Source: Hyphomicrobiales bacterium
GTDB lineage: Bacteria; Pseudomonadota; Alphaproteobacteria; Rhizobiales; Rhizobiaceae
Length of the DNA: 64,000 nucleotides
Assembly: GCA_900469475.1 (NCBI GenBank)
Contig: UBXG01000016.1
Location: 9,407 to 73,406 of the forward strand
Reading direction: 5' to 3'
In this document: positions 23,025 to 31,966 of the stretch, piece after piece
How positions within the stretch are numbered: position 1 is the stretch's first letter
How the letters are laid out: each line of letters opens with the position of its first letter
Translations under genes and position numbers: made by a program
The notes under the pieces: model-generated
What the model was told of the DNA's origin: nothing
Database searches by the model: none
Seen by the model: only the letters and a program-made list of their open reading frames with translations

Positions 23025-25407
23025 TGCCAGCGCCGTTTGCATATGCATGCTTTTCTCAGTTTCGGCGCTGCGTGCTCAGGAAGTGCCCGATTTGCCGGAA
23101 AGCACAGCCATGGCAGGCCAACCGGCGGCCACGCTGGACGTCTACCTCGAAGTATTCATCAACAACGCGTCGATGAAGATGATCGGCAATTTCAAACAGC
23201 GTCCGAATGGCTCGCTCGCTGCAACCGCAGAAGAGCTGCGCGAAGTTGGCATTAAGCCGCCGGCCGGCGCTGACGATAAGCTGATCGAGCTCAGCACCTT
23301 GCCCGGCCTGTCATATCAGGTCGACATAGAGACGCAGCGTCTTTACGTGCAGACGACCGACGAAGGGCGCGCAGCTCGCGTCATCAATGTCAGGCAACAG
23401 CAGGACAATGCAGTCCCTGCACCCCAGTCCGGCTATGGCGCCGTCCTCAACTATTCCCTCTACGCAAGTTCCAACGGTCTCTTTCAAGGCAATTCGAACA
23501 TGTTCCAGGGAATATCCGGATCTTTCGATGCACGCCTCTTCAGCCCCTATGGCACGCTCAGCCAGTCCTTCCTCGCCGGATATTCCGAAGGCAGTCTTGA
23601 CGGCATAACCCGCCTCAACACGACCTGGAGCTACTCCGATCCGAAGAACCTTGTTACCTATCGCGCCGGCGACCTGACCACCGGCGGCCTGTCATGGACT
23701 CGGCCAGTCTATTTCGGCGGTATTCAGTTTCAGCGCAATTTTGCGCTGCGCTCGGACCTGGTGACTGAACCGCTGCCCTCATTTGCCGGGACGGCCGCCG
23801 TTCCTTCGACGCTCGATATCTATACGCAGAACGTGCGCACCTATTCCAGCGACGTGCCCGCCGGGCCTTTCCAGGTGACCAACCTTCCTGTCTTTTCCGG
23901 AGGTGGGCAAGCGACCGTCGTGCTGCGCGACAGCCTCGGGCGCGAAACCACGCAAACCTTGCCGTTCTATTCCTCCAATTGGCTTCTGCGTCGGGGCCTT
24001 TTGGACTTTTCCGCCGAACTCGGCACTCCGCGTCTGAATTTCGGAACCGATTCCAGTGACTATGACGGTCGTATCATGGGCGCCGCCACCGCTAGGTACG
24101 GCCTGACCGATTGGCTGACACTGGAAGGCCACTTCGAGGGCGGTCCCGACCTTCTGAATGGCGGCGCTGGGACCGCTTTTCCGGTCGGCTCATTCGGCGT
24201 CGCTTCCATGGCGGGCGCAGCAAGCAAAAGCGGGTCGCGTTCCGGCGCGCTGGTGAATGCCGCGTTCGAGCTCAGTTACGACAGATGGGCCCTCTATGCC
24301 CGAGTGCAACGGACCTTTGGCGATTATGACGACATCGCCTCGGTTTCCGCGCGGCCCACAACCAGCATTGCCGGAGATGTAAGCATTCTCAGCGCCGGTG
24401 TGCCGCGTGCCATCGATCAGATTACGCTCAGCGTACCGACGCCGCTCGATCTTTCCAGTCTCAACCTGTCTTACACGAACCTCGAAAGCGCGGACGGCAC
24501 CAGGAGCAAGATCGCGGGTCTTTCCTACAGTCAGACGTTCAAGCATGCGACAGTCTATGCGAGCGCCTTCACCGACCTCGACAACCGAAGCAATTTCGGG
24601 TTCTTTGCCGGCCTTTCCATTCCCTTCGGTGGCAATATCACGGCCAATACCGGCGTACAGGGCGGGCCTAACGGCCTCGGCGTCGTGGCCGACGTTTCCA
24701 AGTCGATGCAGCAGGAGGATGGCAGTTTCGGCTGGCGGCTGCGCACCTCCGAAGGCGAAGATACCAATCGCGAGGCGGCAGTCCGCTATCGGGCACCCTT
24801 TGCCGAGGTCGAAGCTGGCCTCCAGCAGCAGGCTCATCAGACCAGCGCCACCGCCAGGCTCGATGGTGCCATTGCCGTTGCAGGCGGCGGCGTCTTTGCC
24901 ACCAATCGGATCGACGATGCATTTGCCGTCGTCGATGTCGGCGCTCCCGATGTCGAGGTTCAGCAGCAGAACCGGCCGGCCGGCAAGACCAATTCGAGCG
25001 GCCGCATTCTGGTGCCCAATCTCAACTCCTATGAACCGAACACCGTGTCCATCGATCCCAAGAACCTGCCCGTCGATGCCGACGTGCCCGCGACGAAGGA
25101 AATCGTTGTGCCGGCAGACCGCAGCGGCGTAGTCGTCAAGTTCGGCGTGTCCGAAGCACCGCAAGCAGCCCTGGTTACGATCAAGGACAAGAACGGGGTG
25201 CCACTGCGTGCCGGGCTCGGCGGCACCTTACAAGGATCGAACGAAGACTTCGTGGTCGGCTATGACGGTCAGACTTATATTCGCGGGTTGCATGCGAGGA
25301 ATGCGATCGATGTCTCGCTGGAGGATGGAACGAAATGCCATGCCGAATTCGCCTATAGGCCGCAGCGGGGTGAGCAGGTTGTCATCGACGACGTCAGGTG
25401 CTTCTGA
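22996..25407 (+). CDS. Outer-membrane usher of an archaic chaperone-usher pilus (CsuD-type)
   Basis: The protein of about 803 residues has a signal peptide (cleavage near LRA-QEV at about 28), a usher N-terminal domain beginning VYLEVFINNAS, and a long beta-rich barrel region. The middle includes YTQNVRTYSSDVPAGPFQVTNLPVFSGGGQATVVLRDSLGRE, the classical usher segment, and the C-terminal domains carry FGVSEAPQAALVTIKDKNGVPLRAGLGG and two cysteines (CHAEF and VRCF). It forms the export pore and assembly platform for the pilus. I prefer ATG 22996 over ATG 22969 because the signal peptide then starts at once. It overlaps the chaperone gene. Confidence 0.92.
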   Translation: MLKLPLINGSASAVCICMLFSVSALRAQEVPDLPESTAMAGQPAATLDVYLEVFINNASMKMIGNFKQRPNGSLAATAEELREVGIKPPAGADDKLIELSTLPGLSYQVDIETQRLYVQTTDEGRAARVINVRQQQDNAVPAPQSGYGAVLNYSLYASSNGLFQGNSNMFQGISGSFDARLFSPYGTLSQSFLAGYSEGSLDGITRLNTTWSYSDPKNLVTYRAGDLTTGGLSWTRPVYFGGIQFQRNFALRSDLVTEPLPSFAGTAAVPSTLDIYTQNVRTYSSDVPAGPFQVTNLPVFSGGGQATVVLRDSLGRETTQTLPFYSSNWLLRRGLLDFSAELGTPRLNFGTDSSDYDGRIMGAATARYGLTDWLTLEGHFEGGPDLLNGGAGTAFPVGSFGVASMAGAASKSGSRSGALVNAAFELSYDRWALYARVQRTFGDYDDIASVSARPTTSIAGDVSILSAGVPRAIDQITLSVPTPLDLSSLNLSYTNLESADGTRSKIAGLSYSQTFKHATVYASAFTDLDNRSNFGFFAGLSIPFGGNITANTGVQGGPNGLGVVADVSKSMQQEDGSFGWRLRTSEGEDTNREAAVRYRAPFAEVEAGLQQQAHQTSATARLDGAIAVAGGGVFATNRIDDAFAVVDVGAPDVEVQQQNRPAGKTNSSGRILVPNLNSYEPNTVSIDPKNLPVDADVPATKEIVVPADRSGVVVKFGVSEAPQAALVTIKDKNGVPLRAGLGGTLQGSNEDFVVGYDGQTYIRGLHARNAIDVSLEDGTKCHAEFAYRPQRGEQVVIDDVRCF

Positions 25408-25421
25408 AGAGAGGTGAAAGG

Positions 25422-26381
25422 ATGCTGCGTTCGATCATTGTTTTGCTCGTATTGCTGCTGCCTTCGCTTTGCCTGGCGCAAAGCTGTAGCTTCAGTGCCA
25501 CCAATATGAACTTCGGGGCAGTTGATATCTTGTCGGCTACCCCGGTCACTTCGACATCCACGATAAGTGTAAATTGTTCCGGGGGCGTCCTGGACCTGGG
25601 CAAGCGGCTGCTCATTTGCCCGGATATCGGCGCCGGCAGTGGTGGCGCATCTTCGGCGGCGGCACGTCAGATGCTGAACGGTGCCAGTTCTTTGAACTAT
25701 CAGCTTTATTCCGATAATGGCCGGAGTGTGGTGTGGGGATCGAGCAGCTGGCCCTATCCATCGCGGGCACCGGTCTATGCGCTGACAATGTCCCTATTGA
25801 ATGGCTCGCTGGTGGGCGCAACCGGTAGCCTGACGGTCTATGGCACGGCGCTTGGAACGCCATCGACGGCGCTGCCCGGGTCGTATACCTCCAGCTTCGC
25901 ATCCGGCACATCATTCTATTACAGCTACAGCAGCGCAACGAACTGTAATGCACCCACCGGAACGACAGGAACCGCGCCGTTTACCGTCAACGCAAGCGTT
26001 GCCGCCAATTGCCTGGTGAGCGTCCAAAACATCAATTTCGGAACGCAGGGTGTTCTGAGTGCGAATACCGATGCCTCCGGATCGGTGACGGCAACCTGTA
26101 CGCCAGGTACGACCTACACGATCTCGTTGAATGGCGGCACAACGAACGCGGCACCGACGGCGCGAAAGATGACGAAGGGATCGGAGACGGTGACCTACGG
26201 TCTTTACAAGGATATCAACCGGTCGCAGCCCTGGGGCGATGTCAACACACCGGGCAGCACGGTTGCTGGAACGGGAACGGGCACGGCGCAGCTTTTGACG
26301 GTCTATGGCCGCGTCCCGCCACAGACGACGCCCTCTCCAGGCACTTACGTGGATACGGTCGTTGTGACGCTCACCTACTGA
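25422..26381 (+). CDS. Two-domain SCPU protein, probable pilus tip adhesin (CsuE-like)
   Basis: The 319 residues have a signal peptide (MLRSIIVLLVLLLPSLCLAQ) and two SCPU domains, about residues 21-175 and 190-319. The second, with NFGTQGVLSANTD and VYGRVPPQTTPSPGTY, closely matches the single domain of the first pilus gene. The first is more divergent. Two-domain SCPU proteins at the end of Csu operons form the tip adhesin. GAGGTGAAAGG precedes ATG 25422, 14 bases after the usher stop. Tip function is inferred from gene order and domain number. Confidence 0.87.
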   Translation: MLRSIIVLLVLLLPSLCLAQSCSFSATNMNFGAVDILSATPVTSTSTISVNCSGGVLDLGKRLLICPDIGAGSGGASSAAARQMLNGASSLNYQLYSDNGRSVVWGSSSWPYPSRAPVYALTMSLLNGSLVGATGSLTVYGTALGTPSTALPGSYTSSFASGTSFYYSYSSATNCNAPTGTTGTAPFTVNASVAANCLVSVQNINFGTQGVLSANTDASGSVTATCTPGTTYTISLNGGTTNAAPTARKMTKGSETVTYGLYKDINRSQPWGDVNTPGSTVAGTGTGTAQLLTVYGRVPPQTTPSPGTYVDTVVVTLTY

Positions 26382-26684
26382 CTTCGAATTTCAAGCTGCC
26401 GCGTGATGCTCTGGCTGACTGGACGGCGCGTCAGACCGCCGCCTGTTTCGACCCGCGGGTCTTGCTGGCGCCAAATTTAGTTTGGCAGAAGGTGACAGCG
26501 GTTCGCAACAAACCAAGTCTATGCGCCTCATCTTTTCTGCTGTGCGGCAGAAATCACAGAGGCTAATATTGGCCGGTAACCGTGGACTTTCATGGCGAAT
26601 TCATGGAGGGAGATCTGGCGTGGCCTGCCGCCCCGCCAGAGATTGCGCGCCATCGAGATCAATCCGTTTGCCCCAAGGAGTAGG
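26382..26684 (+). other. Intergenic stretch without a recognised gene
   Basis: About 300 bases between the pilus operon and the acetyltransferase. An open frame continues through the last two thirds into the acetyltransferase, but its translation is Arg- and Ser-rich and unrelated to the family, so I treat it as untranslated. No terminator with a T run was found. Confidence 0.4.
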
Positions 26685-27243
26685 ATGCCCATTTCTCGAA
26701 ACCTCCCGGCTCGTTCTCAGGCCTTGGCAAGATAGTGACCGCGCTCCTTTTGCAGCCGTGAATGCAGATGCGCAGGTTCGCAAATATTACTATCCGAGCC
26801 TGCTCACGGCGGGCGAGACGAATGAACTGATCGATGAAGCCAACGAGCGGTTCGCAAAGGAAGGTTTCGGCTTCCTGGCCGTGGAGCGGAAAGCCGATGG
26901 CGCGCTGATTGGCGGCGCAGGTCTTTCACGTCCTGGGCCGGAAGTTCCGGGTGAATTTCCATTGGAGATCGGTTGGATTCTGGGGCGTGCCTATTGGCGG
27001 CAGGGCTATGCGACGGAAATTAGCCAACACTGCCTGGATTTCGCGTGGCAGGAGCTACGGGCCTATTGCGTGATCGGTTATACCTCAGCGATCAACATTC
27101 CTTCCCGCCACACGATGGAGAAGATTGGCATGATCCACGTCGACGGTGGCGATTTCGATGATATCACCGTGCCGCCAGGCAATATTCTGCGGCCGCACGT
27201 GCTCTATCGCATCGATCGTCCCAAACAAGAAATTCATGAATGA
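26685..27243 (+). pseudogene. GNAT N-acetyltransferase with a probable one-base insertion just after the start
   Basis: The reading frame from about 26689 gives PFLETSRLVLRPWQDSD and the rest of a complete RimJ/RimL-type GNAT domain, with GWILGRAYWRQGYATE as the acetyl-CoA loop and INIPSRHTMEKIGM near the end. The only ATG behind a strong ribosome site (CAAGGAGTAGG, ATG 26685) is one base out of frame. Removing one C from the run at 26688-26690 would give ATG-CCA-TTT and a normal start, about 185 residues. Either this is a real inactivating frameshift or sequencing error, or translation begins at TTG 26668 with a few extra residues. Substrate unknown. Confidence 0.65.
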
Positions 27244-27327
27244 AAAGGGAGTAAGCCGCGACGAGAGCCTAGCGGATCGGTAATCTTGCTTCTTGCCTTA
27301 GGCGTGCTTTCCCGCGAAAAACTTGCC

Positions 27328-28287
27328 ATGAGTATCCCGACATCCCACCCCTTCGACTTCGATCCGACCTATGGCATGCAGCTTGGGCAATTGCAGGCGA
27401 TAGAGACACCGGAAGCTCCGGCGGGCTTCAACGACTTCTGGCAGCAGCGCTACAAGACGGCCCTAGCCATCGATCCGCAACCCAAGCTTCGCCACAGCAA
27501 GCAGCCTCACGACAACTGGCACGTCTTCGATATCAGCTACATGTCGACAGGGTCGTTTCAGATCAATGGCTGGCTGCTTATCCCCCGCAGCGGACAGGTG
27601 CGGCGCGGCCTCGTTGTCGGACACGGATATGGCGGAAGAGACCAACCGGAATTCGATTGGCCGGTAGAAGAAACGGCTATCCTTTTTCCCTGCTGCCGCG
27701 GGCTTTCCCTCAGCGCCAGCCCCAAAATCCCTTCGGACGCATCGGGCCATGTCCTTTGCGGTATCGAAAGCCGCGATACCTATGTCATCGGCGGCTGTGT
27801 GGAAGACATCTGGCTTGCCGTCTCGACATTGGAGACCCTCTATCCGTGGCTTGCTGGCCATATCGGCTATAGCGGCATCAGTTTCGGCGGCGGCATTGGC
27901 GCCCTGGCAATTCCTTTCGATGCGCGGATCAGGCGCGGCCACCTCATCGTTCCGACTTTCGGCCACCGGCAACTATGGCTGACACTGCCAACCGTCGGCA
28001 GCGCCCAATCGGTTCAGGCCTATCAGGAACAGCACGGTAGCGTTCTCGAGATATTGCGGTTCTTCGATGCCGCGATCGCCGCGCGGCGCATCACTGTGCC
28101 GATGCTCGTCGCACCCGCGCTTTTCGATCCCGCCGTCGCTCCACCCTGCCAGTTCTCCGTCGCAAATGCGCTGCAGAAATTTAACGAAATCTTCATTCTG
28201 GATGCCGGTCACTTCGATTATGCTGGCAGCGAGCAGCAGAACGCGGTTCTGCGAGACAAGGTCGGGCAATTCTTCAAGGTGCTATGA
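27328..28287 (+). CDS. Acetylxylan esterase (AXE1) family alpha/beta hydrolase
   Basis: The 319 residues match the AXE1/cephalosporin-C deacetylase family, esterases that remove acetyl groups from sugars or small esters. The opening PAGFNDFWQQRYKTAL is typical. The nucleophile serine lies in GYSGISFGGG near residue 190, the acid Asp probably in ALFDPAVAPP near 268, and the His in DAGHFDYAG near 300. There is no signal peptide, so a cytosolic enzyme is expected. ATG 27328 is preferred to the TTG at 27286. The stop overlaps the start of a second esterase gene, indicating co-translation. Confidence 0.85.
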   Translation: MSIPTSHPFDFDPTYGMQLGQLQAIETPEAPAGFNDFWQQRYKTALAIDPQPKLRHSKQPHDNWHVFDISYMSTGSFQINGWLLIPRSGQVRRGLVVGHGYGGRDQPEFDWPVEETAILFPCCRGLSLSASPKIPSDASGHVLCGIESRDTYVIGGCVEDIWLAVSTLETLYPWLAGHIGYSGISFGGGIGALAIPFDARIRRGHLIVPTFGHRQLWLTLPTVGSAQSVQAYQEQHGSVLEILRFFDAAIAARRITVPMLVAPALFDPAVAPPCQFSVANALQKFNEIFILDAGHFDYAGSEQQNAVLRDKVGQFFKVL

Positions 28288-29012
28288 ACCGCGAATATCT
28301 ATGCTGGTACAGTCCTCGGCTGCATCGAGACATGGAATTGCTGGTGTTCGGCCATGCCGGCGCCAAGGTATTGGTATTTCCCACCCGCGACGGTCGCTTC
28401 TGGGAGTATGAGCAGGTCGGCATCGTCGCCAGCCTCGCGGACAAGCTGAATGCCGGACAGCTTCAGCTCTATTGCATCGAGGGACTGGCAGCCGAAACCT
28501 TCTATGCTTTCCATCACCATCCGGCCGAGCGCATTCGCAGGCACAATGCTTTCGAGGAATATATTCTCAAGGAAGTCCTGCCGCTGATGGCGCAGAAGAA
28601 CGGGCATGAGTGCACCATAGTTCACGGCTGCAGCCTCGGCGCCTTCCAGGCGGCGAGCCTGGTTTTCCGCCACCCTCACCTCTTCCGCAAGCTGGTCGTC
28701 TTTTCCGGCCGCTACGACCTGACGATAAAGGTCGAATCCTTCACGGATCTATTCGATGGCTATTACGACGACGAGATCTATTTTCACATCCCGACGCATT
28801 TTCTGCCGGGACTTGTCTGCGAGTGGCATTTGGAGAGGCTGCGTCAGATCGATATCGTCATGACGATCGGAGACGCCGATCCCTTCTTCGACAATAATCG
28901 CCATCTGAGCCGACTGCTCGCCGACAAGCGGATCGATCATCGGCTGCATGTGTGGGATGGGCGCGCCCATCAGGCAGGTGCATGGCGGCGAATGGCGCCG
29001 CTGTACATCTGA
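28284..29012 (+). CDS. Putative esterase, alpha/beta hydrolase (esterase D/enterochelin-esterase-like)
   Basis: The 242-residue hydrolase resembles the putative-esterase family (esterase D type). HGCSLGAFQAA near residue 112 holds the nucleophile serine (GxSxG), GDADPFFDNN near 194 the likely acid, and HVWDGRAHQAGAWR near 222 the histidine. No signal peptide is visible. It overlaps the AXE1-type gene (ATGA), so both esterases are made together and may deacylate the same compound at different positions. The natural substrate is not evident. Confidence 0.8.
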   Translation: MNREYLCWYSPRLHRDMELLVFGHAGAKVLVFPTRDGRFWEYEQVGIVASLADKLNAGQLQLYCIEGLAAETFYAFHHHPAERIRRHNAFEEYILKEVLPLMAQKNGHECTIVHGCSLGAFQAASLVFRHPHLFRKLVVFSGRYDLTIKVESFTDLFDGYYDDEIYFHIPTHFLPGLVCEWHLERLRQIDIVMTIGDADPFFDNNRHLSRLLADKRIDHRLHVWDGRAHQAGAWRRMAPLYI

Positions 29013-29036
29013 CGAAGGCAGTAAGTTTCGGGCCGT

Positions 29037-29225
29037 TCAGGCAAGTCCGGCCGGTATGGGTCGGAGCACCTTGTGTGCGCCATAATCACGCTCGTGGGAT
29101 TTGCGGTGTTGCCGCTCGGAGCTTGCGGAAAACTCGATAAGAATACGCTCCATCATGCCATCTGGATAGGTTCCGGTGTCGTTCGTTTCGACTTCCGACT
29201 GGGCGGTAACGATCTTCATATTCAT
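29037..29225 (-). CDS. Possible small protein of 62 residues
   Basis: ATG 29225 follows GGAGGA at a good distance, and the frame runs 62 codons beginning MNMKIVTAQSEVETNDTG. The peptide has no signal, cysteines or known domain and ends in a basic segment. The ribosome site is the main support. It converges with the esterase gene. It could be spurious. Confidence 0.35.
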   Translation of the reverse strand: MNMKIVTAQSEVETNDTGTYPDGMMERILIEFSASSERQHRKSHERDYGAHKVLRPIPAGLA

Positions 29226-29582
29226 CTCTAGTCCTCCGGCTCTGCACGGAAACCCTTGATTCCAATATCTGTTCCATTAGTATTCCGGAAAATTGTTAAA
29301 AAATTAACTACGTCCGTTAATCAAATCGGGCGCCACGGCATCGAACTTGAATGGCTGGCCGGATTGGAACATTCTTGCAATCATGACGTTCAGTCTCTGA
29401 TTTGATTGGGGGGCTTGATGTATCGATCCAAATCGCCCAGGGCGCGGTTCTTCTCGTTGCCGGCGAAGCAACTGATATCGGTTTAGACTTTAACTTCGAC
29501 GTTGAGGTCCGAAGGGATCTTGGCCGGGTTCGCATGCCTTCGATCAATCACTGTCCAATCAGCGGATAGACTGGAGCAGATC
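29226..29582 (+). promoter_or_regulatory. Upstream region of the glucose dehydrogenase gene
   Basis: These 357 bases hold no supported gene. The first third is AT-rich (TTGTTAAAAAATTAACTACG near 29290) and is the likeliest place for promoters in either direction. An earlier in-frame start of the dehydrogenase at 29502 is not supported by a ribosome site. Confidence 0.35.
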
Positions 29583-31919
29583 ATGGCCGTCATCATCACA
29601 TCGATCATCCTTGCACTCATCGGTCTGGCGCTTGGCGGCGGTGGCCTTTGGCTTGTGCTACTTGGCGGAAGCCCCTTCTATCTTTTGGCCGGCATCGCCT
29701 TCCTCCTAACGGCGATCCTGCTTTATATGCGCAAAGAGGCCGCGCTCTGGCTCTACGCGATCTTCGTGCTGGCAGCGCTTGGATGGGCGATATGGGAGGT
29801 CGGTTTCGACTGGTGGCAACTCGGTCCGCGCGGCGGGTTGATCATTCTGATCGGTCTCTGGCTATTGACGCCGTGGGTCCGGCGGCCGCTGGGCTTTCGA
29901 AGCCTCGACGGTGTTCACTATGGAGCCAATCCATGGCCGCTCGCGATCCCATTGATCATCGCCATTCTCGTTGCCGTCTATTCGATGACGACCGATCCGC
30001 ACGATCTCTCCGGCGATTTGCCGACGACAATGGCTGCGAATGCCCCGATGGGCGGCGATGTGCCCGATGGTGAGTGGCATCAATATGGTCGAACCTCGTT
30101 TGGTCAGCGTTACTCGCCTCTCGACCAGATCAATGCGCAGAACGTCGCGGACCTGAAGGAGGCCTGGCGATATCAGACAGGTGATGTGAAGCGCCCCGAT
30201 GACATCGGCGAGACGACTTATCAGGTTACGCCGCTCAAGATCGGCGACACGCTTTACATCTGCACGCCCCATAGCCTGGCGATCGCCATCGGTGCGACGG
30301 ACGGCAAGGAAAAATGGCGTTACGATGCCAATGCCGGCATGAACCCCAACCGACAGCATCAGACCTGCCGCGGCGTCTCTTATTATCATGACAAGGCGGC
30401 TGCCGCCGGGGCATCGTGCGCCGATCGTGTCTATCTGCCGACCTCGGATGCCCGGCTGATCGCGCTCGATGCTGCCAACGGCAAGGTTTGTCCGAGCTTT
30501 GCCGACCAGGGCATCCTGCATCTTGAAACCGGGATGAAATACAATCCGGCTGGCTATTATTATTCGACCTCGCCGCCCGTCATCGTCGCCGACAAGATCA
30601 TCATCGGCGGCGCGGTGAACGACAATTATTCCACGCAGGAGCAATCCGGCGTCATCCGCGCGTTCGACGCCCGGACCGGCGCGCTGCTCTGGAACTGGGA
30701 TTCGGGCAATCCGGATCAGACAGCGCCGCTGCCCGCCGGCCAGACCTATACGACCAATTCGCCGAACAGCTGGTCGGTTTCCAGCGCCGACGAAAAGCTC
30801 GGCATGGTTTACGTTCCGCTTGGCAACCAGACGCCAGACCAGCTTGGCATGGGCCGCAGCGCCAATGTCGAACGCTTCTCCTCCTCTGTGGTCGCGCTCG
30901 ACATCAATACCGGCCAGCTCAAATGGGTGCAGCAATTCGTCCATCACGATCTCTGGGATATGGACGTGCCGGCCCAACCCGTGCTGGTCGATCTGACAAA
31001 GGCCGACGGCAGCACGGTTCCCGCATTGGTCGCCTCCACCAAGCAGGGCGACATATACGTGCTCGATCGCCGCACCGGCGCGCCGATCATTCCCTTCAAG
31101 GAAATACCGGCACCTGGCGGCACCATTCCGGAGGATCATGCCTCGCCGACCCAGCCGATCTCCGATCTAACCTTCTCGCCGCCGCCCTTGCAGGAAAAGG
31201 ACATGTGGGGCGTCTCGCTGTTCGATCAGCTCGCCTGCCGTATCGCCTTCCACCAGCATCAATATGAAGGCCGCTACACGCCACCATCGCTGCGTGGCTC
31301 CATCATCTTTCCCGGCAATTTCGGCACTTTCAACTGGGGCAGCGTCGCCGTCGACCCTGAGCGGCAGATCATGTTCGGCATGCCGACCTATCTCGCCTTT
31401 ACCTCCCGACTGGTGCCGCGCGCCGAGATTCCTCCAAAGGGAGCCGGCGACAAGGGCAGCGAACAGGGGCTCAATCGAAATGAAGGCTCGCCCTATGGCG
31501 TCTACATGGGTCCGTTCGTCAGCCCGCTCGGCATTCCCTGCCAAGCACCGCCTTGGGGCTATGTCGCCGGTGTCGATCTGAAGACCGGCAAGATCGCCTA
31601 CAAGCATAAGAACGGTACCGTCCACGATATGACGCCCCTGCCCCTTCCCTTCAAGGTCGGGGTTCCCGGCATTGGCGGCCCGATCGTGACCAAGGGCGGA
31701 GTAGCGTTCCTGGGCGCAGCCGTGGACGATTATCTCAGAGCCTATGACGTGACGACCGGAAAACAGCTCTGGCAGGCACGTCTGCCGGCCGGCGGTCAGG
31801 CAACGCCGATGACCTATACCGCCAGCGACAACAAGCAGTATGTCGTCATGGTCGCCGGCGGTCACGGTTCCGTTGGAACGAAACCGGGCGACTATGTGAT
31901 CGGTTACACCCTGCCATGA
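29583..31919 (+). CDS. gcd: Membrane-bound PQQ-dependent glucose dehydrogenase (quinate/shikimate family)
   Basis: The 778 residues are a full-length membrane quinoprotein dehydrogenase. About 140 N-terminal residues form five membrane spans. The periplasmic eight-bladed propeller begins near DGEWHQYGRTSFGQRYSPLDQIN and carries repeated tryptophan-docking blades such as GKEKWRYDA, TGALLWNWDSGNP and TGKQLWQARLPAG. It oxidises glucose or a related polyol in the periplasm and passes electrons to ubiquinone; PQQ synthesis genes are not in the window. ATG 29583 follows GGAGCAG. Substrate (glucose versus quinate or shikimate) is not certain from sequence alone. A convergent terminator follows. Confidence 0.9.
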   Translation: MAVIITSIILALIGLALGGGGLWLVLLGGSPFYLLAGIAFLLTAILLYMRKEAALWLYAIFVLAALGWAIWEVGFDWWQLGPRGGLIILIGLWLLTPWVRRPLGFRSLDGVHYGANPWPLAIPLIIAILVAVYSMTTDPHDLSGDLPTTMAANAPMGGDVPDGEWHQYGRTSFGQRYSPLDQINAQNVADLKEAWRYQTGDVKRPDDIGETTYQVTPLKIGDTLYICTPHSLAIAIGATDGKEKWRYDANAGMNPNRQHQTCRGVSYYHDKAAAAGASCADRVYLPTSDARLIALDAANGKVCPSFADQGILHLETGMKYNPAGYYYSTSPPVIVADKIIIGGAVNDNYSTQEQSGVIRAFDARTGALLWNWDSGNPDQTAPLPAGQTYTTNSPNSWSVSSADEKLGMVYVPLGNQTPDQLGMGRSANVERFSSSVVALDINTGQLKWVQQFVHHDLWDMDVPAQPVLVDLTKADGSTVPALVASTKQGDIYVLDRRTGAPIIPFKEIPAPGGTIPEDHASPTQPISDLTFSPPPLQEKDMWGVSLFDQLACRIAFHQHQYEGRYTPPSLRGSIIFPGNFGTFNWGSVAVDPERQIMFGMPTYLAFTSRLVPRAEIPPKGAGDKGSEQGLNRNEGSPYGVYMGPFVSPLGIPCQAPPWGYVAGVDLKTGKIAYKHKNGTVHDMTPLPLPFKVGVPGIGGPIVTKGGVAFLGAAVDDYLRAYDVTTGKQLWQARLPAGGQATPMTYTASDNKQYVVMVAGGHGSVGTKPGDYVIGYTLP

Positions 31920-31928
31920 GTCGATGAC

Positions 31929-31953
31929 GGAGCGGCGCCAAGCCGCTCCCTTC
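31929..31953. terminator. Hairpin terminator between gcd and the DUF763 gene
   Basis: An 8-bp perfect GC-rich stem (31929-31936 with 31942-31949, 5-base loop) is followed by CTTCT. It lies between two converging genes and could serve both, though T runs are short. Confidence 0.55.
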
Positions 31954-31966
31954 TGCCGTACGCAGT

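Noticed and set aside
29862-31139. A 425-codon minus-strand frame inside the glucose dehydrogenase gene
   Set aside because: Antisense shadow of gcd; no protein-like motifs.
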